DNA from: Rhynchopus sp. YZ270_cl-10
Taxonomy: Eukaryota > Euglenozoa > Diplonemea > Diplonemida > Diplonemidae
DNA: 64,000 bases
Reading direction: 5' to 3'
Assembly (NCBI GenBank): GCA_964035575.1
Contig: OZ037856.1
Location: 1,364,001-1,428,000, forward strand
A model generated the notes under the pieces. That model was not told the origin of the DNA. It searched no databases and saw only the letters and a program-made list of their open reading frames with translations. Below, one piece after another: positions 1 through 10,199 of this stretch. Both the position numbers and the translations under genes were made by a program. Each line of letters begins with the position of its first letter. Position 1 is the stretch's first letter.

Positions 1-1077
1 TCAGACGGCCGTTTCAAATGTCCTAATTGCGATGCTACATACAAACGTATTCACAAATTGACGGAGCATCTGAAAAAATGTCAACCTGCCTGTACTCTTT
101 GTAGGCGCAGTTTTTCATCACCTCTGCAGGCACAGAAGGAAAATCATGCGTGCTTAGGAAAACTTTGCTGTGAGCACTGTGGGGAAGAATTCACCGAGGT
201 TAAAAACATGAAATCACATGCAGCAACCTGCGAAAAAACATGTCCGTACTGCTATGCACAGTTTGCAGAGGTAAATATTCTACTGAAACACATCACACAA
301 TACTGCCTGAGGTTCAAAACTCTCAATTGCAAAATGGACTATCTTTCATACATTTTGCTTGGACAGGATGAGAGAGAGTTACAAAAGGAGAATGTGAGTG
401 CTATAACACCTGCACTGTCTGCTAGTGTTGCAGCAGTTTTGTGTTTGGCAGCCATAGAACTTCCCCAGTACTTTGACTTCAACGATTACACACCGCCGTT
501 ATTTTCCTGGCTGTTCCATTCAGCTGAAGTATTTCGCATTTCGGCGTTAAGGACTTCTTCAAGGCCATACTATGCCACACAGGATAATCTGCTAAGGTTC
601 CAAAAAGTGCTGCTGTGGTCACACATAAATGTTCCCTTGATTAAGGACAACAAACCAAAATCTCACACCTTCAACGACTGTGTGGTCGACATCATGCAAA
701 AAAAATGGGATCTCAGAAAGCTAAAGTCACTTGAAACAAAAAGGCAGCAGACGTATACCAAACTTGATGAGCTTGAGGAGGTTAAAGCTAGGATTTTTTT
801 GCTTGAGCATGAGGCCAGTTTTGTTACGCTGAGAAACGTGGACCCAATGTCAAAAATGGTGTTCGACCCAGCTTCTGTGGAGGAAGCAAAGTCTATATGG
901 AGTGCACGGCAAATAAGAAACCTCAAGGAGCTCATGATCAAAGAGCAGAACCTCATGGGGGAGCTTATAGAGAAACATTCCAAAGCTGATTTTGACGTTG
1001 TACAGTCAGAGGCAAAATACATGTCTGGGACCCTGTTTCACGAAGCAGTATTGTTGAGGAACAAAGAGCTGATCTAA
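1..1077 (+). CDS. Helitron A N-terminal Cys/His zinc-finger region (partial)
   Basis: The reading frame is open from the first base, so the gene starts outside the window; the first in-window TTG at 58 is not a real start. The visible part opens with a chain of Cys/His pairs. One finger has CPNC, then KLTEH and KKC; next come CTLC, CEHC with KSHAATC, and CPYC with LLKH. This resembles the DNA-binding finger cluster found N-terminal of the Rep domain in many Helitron proteins. The rest (about residues 110-355) has no motif I recognise and is helical and charged near its end. It ends at TAA 1075-1077. The following Rep-helicase frame is already open from about 996 in a different phase, so the two overlap by about 80 bases. 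Either a single-base change split one protein, or they are two overlapping genes. Helitron B has these parts in a single frame, which favours one ancestral gene. Confidence 0.6.
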   Translation, partial: SDGRFKCPNCDATYKRIHKLTEHLKKCQPACTLCRRSFSSPLQAQKENHACLGKLCCEHCGEEFTEVKNMKSHAATCEKTCPYCYAQFAEVNILLKHITQYCLRFKTLNCKMDYLSYILLGQDERELQKENVSAITPALSASVAAVLCLAAIELPQYFDFNDYTPPLFSWLFHSAEVFRISALRTSSRPYYATQDNLLRFQKVLLWSHINVPLIKDNKPKSHTFNDCVVDIMQKKWDLRKLKSLETKRQQTYTKLDELEEVKARIFLLEHEASFVTLRNVDPMSKMVFDPASVEEAKSIWSARQIRNLKELMIKEQNLMGELIEKHSKADFDVVQSEAKYMSGTLFHEAVLLRNKELI

Positions 1078-4000
1078 ACAGAAAGCTGCAGAGACAGGGA
1101 GTCAAAAAAATATTCACCTACCGGCACCTGGGGGCAGCACTGCGCGAAGAGGTGGATGACAGCATTAAGAAGCACTCATGCGGAGAGATGGACAAACCCT
1201 GCAAGCATTGCGGGGCATTGCTGTTTCGTGGAGAGTCATCAAAAATATGCTGCACTGGTGGAAAGGTGTCCCTGCCAGATATGCCCAAAATAATCAGCCA
1301 AGACCACCTTGAACTTCTTCAGGACAAATTCTACAAAAGGGTTTCAATTCAGCTGAACGCATTCTTCGCGATGGTAGAGAACAAAATCCGCCGAGACAGC
1401 CGTGTGCCAAAGGGCTTCTCAGCAGTGGCTCTGGAAGGTAGGGGATTAAAAAAATTCAATGGCTTTTATGACGATGCTCTCACAGAGTCCTGGTTTGTTG
1501 ATCCAAACGTCAGCAGCACAGACAATAAAAAAAGCATGACTGGAGGGGTCCTCCCTGACAATCTTCTTGGTCTTGCTGAGAAGTGTCATCTTCTTCTTGG
1601 AGACAATGCATTTGCAGCAAAGTTCAAAGCAATTTCACAGCAGTATAAGGGTCGCGAGGATGAGCTGAAGAAGATGAGGATTGACTTCCATGAAGTCCTG
1701 GCAAGCAAGACAGGGTCAGAATATACAACCGATGAGGCAAAGGGTGCTGTTAAGATGTTCTACACCATCGATGAAGCCGCACCTGCAGAGCGCAAATTTA
1801 CTGTGTACCCAATGTTTACGTGTGCTGAAAATGGGGGTAAGGATCCAAAGTGGAACGCACCAATCATCATTGATGACTTTAACCAACTCTATGAACTGTT
1901 TTCATATCCATTAGCCCATCTGAATCCCACCGAGAATAATGGGTTCCGCCTGAAGATGCCTCACAGGGTGGTGAACCGCGGAGCTGCATCTGACAGTGAT
2001 GATGATGATGATGATGATGCCCAAAACACGAACAACCCTGAACCAACAGCACCAAACCCTGAAGCGCTCAACAGCGGTGAAAAGGATGATGCGATGCAGG
2101 TAGACCCTGAAGAGTGGAATGGTGGATGGGAACGTTGTGCAGAAGAAGACAGAGCTGTGGACTCAATGCATGAGGTTCTTCGCAACGCTACTAACCTAGC
2201 TGAAACGACACCATCTTCAACATTCATCTCAGCAAAGCAGTACGCAACATATCTCATGCACCACCGTCCGAACAGCAGCAAAGACCCGTTGTCCTACAAC
2301 CCCCTGCTCATGCATGGAACGCTGACACAGCAGTTCTTCATCGACATGGCGATGCGTGGCATGTATCAGCGACTGAAATACCATATTGTTGGAAGGGGAA
2401 TGGGCTACGCCTCCAAGAAAGACATCACCTCTGGGAAACAGATTCCACCGACAAACGAAATCTCTATGCCTTCTTCATTTGAGAGAGGAGTAGCTGCGAG
2501 GGCACAATTACTCAACGACACACTTGCAATATACGCAAAGTATGGGAAAGCTGATTTCTTTCTCACAATGACATGCAACCCGATGTGGGAGGAGATACAA
2601 TCCAATCTTCTCGAAGGAGAAACGGCCCTCGACCGTCCGGAGCTTGTTCACCGTGTGTTCGACTTAAAAGTCAAGGAACTTGTGGACGACATACGCAAAA
2701 AGAATGTTCTTGGACAAAATATTGCAATGGTGATGGTGACCGAGTACCAGAAGAGAGGGCTCCCTCACTGCCACGCAATCCTTTGGAACAACAATAAAAC
2801 GTCACCTAAGGACCCGTTCAACATCGACCACATCGTGCATGCTGAGCTCCCGGACCCAGAAACACATCCTAACCTCTACAAAGCTGTAAGCGAGTACCTC
2901 ATGCACAATGACTGCCTTAAAAATAGAGGCTCTCCCTGTCTACAGAAGGGAAAGGATGGAAAGTGCAAATATTGCAAGTCCAACTTCCCCAAGGACTTCA
3001 GAGATTTCACCACCTCTGGCAATGATGGCTACGCCTTTGTCATAAGAAGGGATCATGGGATACTGTCTTATGTGGATCCAGACGTTGTGAAGAAATGGAA
3101 AGAAAAACACCCAGGGGAAACTACTCACCCAAACCAGAGGAACAACAGGTGGGTGGTTCCCTACAATGCGTATCTTCTCCTCAAGTACCAGTGCCACATC
3201 AACATTGAGGCAGTGCGCGGGATTCTTGCTGCTAAATATTTGTTCAAATACTTATTCAAGGGGGAGAATGAGGTAGATGGTGTGATAAAGGAAGATACAA
3301 AGCATAAAGGAGGGCCATCAGAAGCAAAAACCACAACAACGACCACGACCACTGGGAGCATTATGAGGTTTCTGAAGGCACATTGTTTGACTGCGGCTGA
3401 TGCTTGTGGGTACCTACTCGGAACAAAGATGGTGCGGATTTACCCAGGAGTGCAGAGACTCCACATCCACCTCGAAGATGAGCAGAGGGTGTACTTTCCT
3501 TTAAAGAATTATGGTGATGACTCAAGGAGAAGGGATGCGGCTGCAAAATCCAAAAGTACACTCCTTGCCTTTTTCGAAGCAAATGAAAGATGCAAGAAGC
3601 ATCGTGAAGGCATTCCAGCACATGAAGCCTACAAAGGCTTTGACAAACTACTTTACAATGATGTCCCAGAATTCTTTTCTTACCCCAGAGAAAAGAAGGA
3701 ATGGCAGCTGAGACCGGGATATGGGTGGTGCGAGGAAGAAGGCTGCTATAAACCTGGCCCTCACTCAAAAAGAAATGAAGGAGAAGGCCTCTCAATCGGC
3801 AGGATGTACTGGGCCCCTGTAAAGGATAAGGAGTTGCACTGTCTCCGTCTACTTCTTCTGTGCAAGCGTGGATCATGCAGCTTTGAAGAGCTGAGAACCA
3901 TAGGCTCCGTTGTTCATCCTACATTTTATGCAGCTGCAGCAGAAATGGGGCTTATCCATGATGGGGCAATCTTGCGTAACGCCCTGAAAGAGTGCATCAA

Positions 4001-7000
4001 TACAACACTGTCCTCACGTGCCATCCGTTTTACGTTTGCAATGATAATAATAAACTACATGACCACTGCAGAAGACGTTGCAAAGGCGTGGGCAGAGTAT
4101 GAGTTTGAGCTGTGTGCGCCACCTTTGGACAGAGTAAAAAGGCAGGAACGGGAGGAAGCAGTACCAAGCAACCACATCTACCCTAAAGAGAAGCGTAAAG
4201 CTTTGCTAGACATGCAACGGCTCCTTAAGGAAGCGAACGTTAAGACTTCAATGGAAGATCTTGGGCTCCCCACTCCTCCTGAAGGTACTACAGGGCAGAG
4301 CACAGAGTTTGTCTTAAACACAGAGAGGTATGATGAGGGTGAAATGCTGAAGAAGTTTGAACAGATTCAAGGCAACCTCAACGAAGGGCAGCAGAATGTC
4401 TTCAACTCTGTGAAGGAATCTGTTGAAGGTAACCAGGGGAAGGTCATATTTTTGCAGGGTGCAGCAGGAACAGGCAAGACATTCCTGTACCAGGCGTGTT
4501 TGTACTGGGCCAGGAGCAGAAGGGCAAGGGCAAAGCAACAACAGCAGCAGCAGCAGCAGCAGCCACTTCAACAGAATGAGGAGGACCGCTTTTCAATCGC
4601 TGTGGCAACATCAGGGATAGCAGCTACACTACTACCAGGAGGCAGAACTGCACACAGCCGATTTAAGATCCCAATAGATCTTGAACCAAACTCAAAGCGG
4701 ATGTGCGGGCTTGATGATGACCATGTCGAACTCCTAAGGCGCACTGACCTCATTGTCTGGGATGAGGTGGTAATGGCACAAAAGGCAAGCATAGAGGTAG
4801 TAGACAGAACGCTTCAGAGGTTGAGGGGATGTTCACAACCATTTGGAGGAGTGACAGTGCTTCTTGGAGGAGACTTCAGGCAAATCCTTCCTGTTCCAGG
4901 GGCAAACAAAGGGAGCTTTGAAAGCATCTCGATTTCGCTCCACAACTCATACCTCTGGAACCAACTCACAAAAATGTCCCTGACGCAGGTCATGAGGGTG
5001 AAGGACGACGACGCTTTCCGTGAGTACCTCATGAAGGTTGGTGATGGGTCTGTGAATGAGGCTGGGGATGTGGAGGGTGCTGAGGACACAGAAGCAGTTA
5101 TGCAGGTGCCACATGCTATCATTTTTGAAAAAAAGAACAAAAAGGTGACTGAGGATACTTTGATTGACTTTACATTTCCTGACATCAAGAATGGAATGTA
5201 TGAGAACTGTGCTTTGCTGTGCCCTACAAACGCACGCCAGGTCTACATGAACGAAAAAATTCTCAGCAGCTTCCCAGGAGAGACAATTACCCGTATGTCA
5301 GAGGATACCTGCAAGGACCCAGGAGCAAATGAATTCTTCACCACTGAAGCACTCAATGCAATGAACCATGCACGTCTTCCTCCACACATCCTGAACCTGA
5401 AGGTCAACTGTATTGTAATGCTTCTAAAGAACCTCGACCCCGCAGGTGGACTGTGCAATGGAACGCGTCTTGTTGTGAAGGAGGTGAAGAAGAACATCCT
5501 TGTCTGCACCCACCTGGCGGAAGAATGCGAGTGGCGGAACAAAAACGGGAAAAAGCCAGAAACTGTTGCCATACCTCGCCTGCCCTGCGATGGTGATGCG
5601 AAGGATCTCACCATCGACTTTGTACGTCAGCAGTTTCCAGTGCGGCTGTCTTTTGCCATGACGATTAATAAGTCTCAGGGACAAACTCTCAGGAGGGTGG
5701 GTCTTGATGTGTCACAGTCGCCCTGCTTCTCTCATGGCCATCTGTACGTTGCAATGTCAAGGGTGTGCAGCAGGAATGACATCAAGATTTGTCTTCCACC
5801 TCAAGGTGATACAAATTTGTATAACTGTGTCCACCAGGAGGTCATCTCTGCCATTGAGGAGTCAGTTGGGGGAATAAAGATGAAGGTCAGTAAGGAAAGG
5901 AGGAATCAGCTGAAGCGGGACCTGAGGCTTACAGAGGCTGTATATGCAAAGGCCATGCATGAACGTGCAGCAAACCCTTCAGAAAACCCTGCAGTGGTGT
6001 GTTCCCCTGATGCTGATGGAAGCCCCATTGATGATAAAGAACACGAAATCAACAACCCGGCATGTGGAAGGTCTCTTGTAGTAACTCCCTGGACAAAGGA
6101 TGAAGAAGAACAACCGATGGATTTCTATCCTTTTACATTTCCAGAGGGGGGATGGTATGTTAGCATTACATTATGGTTACAGTAATTATTGTACATTTTT
6201 AATTAAATAATACACTACAATTTATACAGGGAATATATCCACAACAACGTTCCAGAAGCTTCTCATCCACAAAAAAATGTAACAACTACAGTTTCTGAAA
6301 AAAATAGGTATGTTTTTTTCGTGGTCAACAACTTTAAAACCATTACCAATATTTTACAGGAACAATGAGAATAATATTCAACATGTTCTGAGCAGGTTCA
6401 ACCTCGGACAAATTGACGTTACTGGTGATGGAACGTGTTTCTATCACGCCATACAGCAGCTCCTCACTGGAAAAAGAAATGATGGTCATGCTCTACGCAG
6501 AAGATTTGCAGAGTTCTTGCTCAGGAATGAGATTATGATCCAGGAGCATCCCTTACTTTTTGATGATGAAGAGAAAAAAAAAAGGTATGTAGCATTTGTA
6601 TTTGTGCAAACCCGCAAACCCGCAAACCTAAACTTTTCTACCACACCTGTAAACAAAACAGGAACTTTGATGACCTTCTTCAACGCGTCACAAATAATGC
6701 CGATGACAGTTATGCGCAGGAGGTAGAAGTAGCACTGATGTCTCTCATGCTTAGGTCTCTTATCACAGTAGTCACTTCTAGGACCTATGAGACAGAAGGA
6801 TATTCTTGCTTTCATTTTTTGCCAAAGGGGCAATCTCCTGAAGATGTTCTTATGCAAATACCATCAGAAAAGAGACTGCTGATAGTGCAAACTTATCAAC
6901 CTCCCCACTTCAACATTGGTACAGGAACTCCAGAAAATGTACTGAAAGCACATAAAAAATCCCTAATTTACCCCACATTTCCAGACAATCACCTTTCTGA

Positions 7001-7025
7001 CTTTCAACCGGGTGATCTTGACTAA
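996..7025 (+). CDS. Helitron A Rep-helicase with OTU protease domain, three introns
   Basis: This is a rolling-circle transposase. The open frame begins near 996; no ATG is evident before GTG 1152, so the true start lies in the upstream frame. In order: a CxxC pair (CKHCG, about 1200); the Rep domain with motif FLTMTCNP (about 2560), the HUH motif LPHCHAILW (about 2760-2787) and YLFKYLFKG (about 3237-3262, the tyrosine motif); then a Pif1/RecD-type superfamily 1 helicase with Walker A GAAGTGKT (about 4459-4482), Walker B DLIVWDE (about 4750), GGDFRQILP (about 4868) and NKSQGQT...HLYVAMSR (about 5668-5760). A poly-Q run lies at 4537-4562. I infer introns 6155-6229, 6308-6359 and 6585-6661 (GTATGT...ACAG): removing them keeps one frame through an OTU cysteine-protease domain with GDGTCFYHA (about 6427-6450) and HFNIGTG (about 6907-6925), stopping at TAA 7025. 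OTU domains are known from Helentron/Helitron2-type elements. The frame is well kept, apart from the phase change at its start. Confidence 0.85.
6585..6661 (+). other. Helitron A intron 3 containing TTTGCGGG-type repeat units
   Basis: The intron begins GTATGT after an A-rich exon end and finishes at ACAG before GAACTTTG. Removing it keeps the OTU frame open. Inside, around 6604-6627, are nearly three tandem CCCGCAAA units, the same 8-mer that forms the large arrays of the next contig. Confidence 0.7.
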
Positions 7026-7740
7026 AAAAATTTTTTCCTTTTTTTCTTTACAGTAAATTACTGTAAAAGACTTTTATTTTTATTTTTATTTTTTTTTTCT
7101 TCCCAGCCGGAGAGAATCAGATTAAATCTCTTGTGATGAAGAAATATTTGTTTGAACATGTTCATTGGATTGAAAAAAAATATGAGAAAAAAAAAACTGG
7201 GTAAGCTTAGCCCATCTAAAAAAAAGGATTTTATTTTTGTTTCTGTTTCACTGTTTTTTTAAACTGTTTTTGTGGAGTTCGTTTAGTTTTAAAAAAAATC
7301 AATTAGTTTGGAAATTGTAGCAGTTTTTATTTTTACAGAGACTTTTTGACCGGTTTGATCAGCAGTTTTTGTTGTTTTTTTCTTCCCAGCCGGAGATACT
7401 CTCTTGTGATGAAGAAAATATTTTTGTCTTGGATTAAAAAAAATAAGGAAATATAGGGTTTGCGGGTTTTCGGGTTTGCGGAAGAGGTTAAAACATAGCT
7501 TTAAAAAAAGACTACACCTTGAAGAAGGCGCTCACTTTGGCGGGTGAGAGTATTGTCATGCCATAAAAATAAAAAGATCAAAAATGAGAAAAGGAAAAAG
7601 AAAAAGAAAAAGAAAAAACACACAAAATGACTGAATAGCTCACGCACTTTTACTGTTTCTTTTTTCCTATCCTCATCACCACCACTTCCCACACAGAAAC
7701 CTACACATACCTGATATTCAATTCATCCATACAAATGAAT
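7026..7740. repeat. Helitron A downstream region with a duplicated ~80-bp block
   Basis: No gene is visible here. The stretch is rich in T and A runs. A block starting TTCTTCCCAGCCGGAGA and including CTCTTGTGATGAAGAAA occurs near 7099-7165 and again, diverged, near 7381-7440. A short TTTGCGGG-like run (GGGTTTGCGGGTTTTCGGG) sits at about 7457-7475. It may hold the 3' part of Helitron A, but I could not fix a CTRR-type end. Confidence 0.5.
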
Positions 7741-8570
7741 TTTGTAATCTTGATCAGTGCACAGATTATGTACCTGGGAAAATTTTTTTGGTCAAAATCC
7801 TGGTTTTTGCGGTCTCACACGTGTGTATGACCAAATTTTAGGTGGTCAAAAGTGGAGTCTGACCCCCATGTCCCGGTCATAAAAATTTCCTGTGAAGCCA
7901 TTGACGAAGGAACTTTGCACTTTTGATCACTGCACACTATGTACTGACCAAAAAACCCACACAAAACACCAAAAACACCAAAAATCATGAAAAAACTGAT
8001 CCATGCATTTTAGGTCAAAAATACCCATTTCTCAGCGCAAATTGACCCCACCACAGCACGCACAGACTCCGGAGAGCCAAAATCAAAAAATTTTTTTTTC
8101 GATTTTTTGTAGGCAAAAATTGCTGGGAAAAATTTTTTGGTCAAAATCCTGGTTTTTGGGGTCTCATACATGTGTATGACCAAATTTTAGGTGGTCAAAA
8201 GTGGAGTCTGACCCCCATGTCCAGGTTATGGAAATGTCATATGAAGCCATTGCTGAAGGAATTTTGCACTTTTGCGCATCAACAATTATGTACTGGGCAT
8301 TTTTCCCACACAAATTTGACCCAGTACTCAAGGTCAATTTGACCTTGGTTCTTCTCTCAGGGTCTTCTGACCAATTTTTAACATGTCTAAAATGGTATCT
8401 GACCCCCATGTCCAGGTCATAAAAACGCCCAATCAGTCCATTAAAGCCACAGATTTGATGTTTTGAGTAGTTGTGGTTAAATGTGGCCCAATTTTCCCAG
8501 CCAAAAAATGACCCCAAAAATCACGAAAAAAAATATTTTAAAGCCGATACACTTACACACCTAAATTTGG
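7741..8570. repeat. Tandem repeat, about 349-bp period
   Basis: A segment containing GGTCAAAATCCTGG, TGACCAAATTTTAGG and TCTGACCCCCATGTCC starts near 7774 and again near 8123. A third partial and more diverged copy of the TCTGACCCCCATGTCC part lies at about 8398-8415. GGTCA/TGACC words recur in both orientations. No coding potential is convincing. Confidence 0.7.
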
Positions 8571-8631
8571 CCCAATATGTCCAATGTGGTCCTCCAGGGT
8601 TGCAATGGCCTCATTTTATGGGCATACTGGC

Positions 8632-8831
8632 NNNNNNNNNNNNNNNNNNNNNNNNNNNNNNNNNNNNNNNNNNNNNNNNNNNNNNNNNNNNNNNNNNNNN
8701 NNNNNNNNNNNNNNNNNNNNNNNNNNNNNNNNNNNNNNNNNNNNNNNNNNNNNNNNNNNNNNNNNNNNNNNNNNNNNNNNNNNNNNNNNNNNNNNNNNNN
8801 NNNNNNNNNNNNNNNNNNNNNNNNNNNNNNN
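8632..8831. other. Assembly gap of 200 N
   Basis: There are exactly 200 undetermined bases. The same length recurs at 62140-62339, as expected for a fixed-size scaffolding gap. Adjacency of Helitron A and the 8-mer array is therefore an assembly statement, not sequence. Confidence 0.98.
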
Positions 8832-9208
8832 CCGCAAACCCGCAAACCCGCAAACCCGCAAACCCGCAAACCCGCAAACCCGCAAACCCGCAAACCCGCA
8901 AACCCGCAAACCCGCAAACCCGCAAACCCGCAAACCCGCAAACCCGCAAACCCGCAAACCCGCAAACCCGCAAACCCGCAAACCCGCAAACCCGCAAACC
9001 CGCAAACCCGCAAACCCGCAAACCCGCAAACCCGCAAACCCGCAAACCCGCAAACCCGCAAACCCGCAAACCCGCAAACCCGCAAACCCGCAAACCCGCA
9101 AACCCGCAAACCCGCAAACCCGCAAACCCGCAAACCCGCAAACCCCACAAACCCGCAAACCCGCAAACCCGCAAACCCGCAAACCCGCAAACCCGCAAAC
9201 CCGCAAAC
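8832..9208. repeat. (CCCGCAAA)n array, about 47 units, truncated by gap
   Basis: A nearly pure 8-mer array runs from the gap edge to the unique sequence CACGAGAAGTGAGC. One irregular unit (AAACCCCACAAACCC) lies near 9140-9155. On the minus strand the unit is TTTGCGGG. The copy-2 array at 41785 joins the same unique sequence but carries different irregular units. Confidence 0.97.
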
Positions 9209-9469
9209 CCGCACGAGAAGTGAGCAACCATATGATGCAGGCTGGTGTGAAGTGTTACCGGCTGGTGTATCGAAAATGTTCTATTGTGTTATTCTTAGGG
9301 AATCTTGTTGGTGAGGTGAGTTATTAGCATTTGAGTTCACGTTGTAAAAGTGGAGTTTACATTTAGTGCATATGAGAACTTATGAACGTTTAGCAGTAAT
9401 ATCGTGTATGTGGCCGATTGCAGCTAGCGTAGAGACTTCAGCTGGTCAAGTAACCTTTTGTATACTACG

Positions 9470-10085
9470 TTTCATGGAGTCTACTACCACCATACTTCGT
9501 CGTAATTGCTCCGATGAAGCCACTACAGTAAGCCATTTGAAAAATTACATTTGGCCATTTTGGGATTTATGGACAGAAATGTCGACAAATCTGTCCATAA
9601 ATTACGTTCTGTCCATAAGAGCCAAAATCCCGACCAAAAATCCCTGTATTGAAAATACAGGGATTTTTGCCTGAAAAATGCCCTTCCACAGACCTGAGTA
9701 AACTATTGCAATATGTGTTTTGATGTTTGCAGGTAAACTGTGGTTTGTGAGTTTATACGCACTGTACATAGTAATTCCCTGTATAGGCCTATAACTTTAT
9801 AATAAGGGTACCCACAGACCTCAGTAGGCCAAGTAAATTGATGTCTACTACATATTTTTGGGCCTACAACCACCATACTTCGACGCAATTGCTCCGATGA
9901 AGCCACTACAGTAAGCCATTTGAAAAAATATTTTTGGCCATTTTGGGATTTATGGACAGAAATGTTGACAAATCTGTCCATAAATTACGTTCTGTCCATA
10001 AGAGAGAGCCAAAATCCCGACCAAAAATCCCTGTATTGAAAATACAGGGATTTTTGGTCGGGATTTTTGGTCGGGACACTCTATT
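9470..10085. repeat. Satellite monomers at the left edge of the unit
   Basis: There are two diverged copies of the satellite that forms the large array at 26.4-31.9 kb, in the same orientation. Shared blocks include ACCACCATACTTCG, GCTCCGATGAAGCC, the TTTATGGACAGA inverted repeat (9566 and 9949) and a hairpin CCCTGTATT-GAA-AATACAGGG. The stretch 9209-9470 before it has no gene I can support. Confidence 0.85.
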
Positions 10086-10199
10086 GAGGGACATATTGTG
10101 GATACTCTGTGGGTGTGTGTATGTTTGTGGGGGGTGTGAAGAAAAATTGAAATATAAAATGTTCCTTTGTTTTTGTTCTCTCCTATTTCATGTTTCATT

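Noticed and set aside
1048-1081. Possible 34-nt intron joining the Helitron A finger frame to the Rep frame
   Set aside because: GTATTG...AACAG ends exist, but the junction leads into the wrong reading phase; I left the phase change unexplained.
8832-9208. Regular array considered as CRISPR
   Set aside because: There are no spacers; the array is a pure 8-mer in a eukaryotic context.
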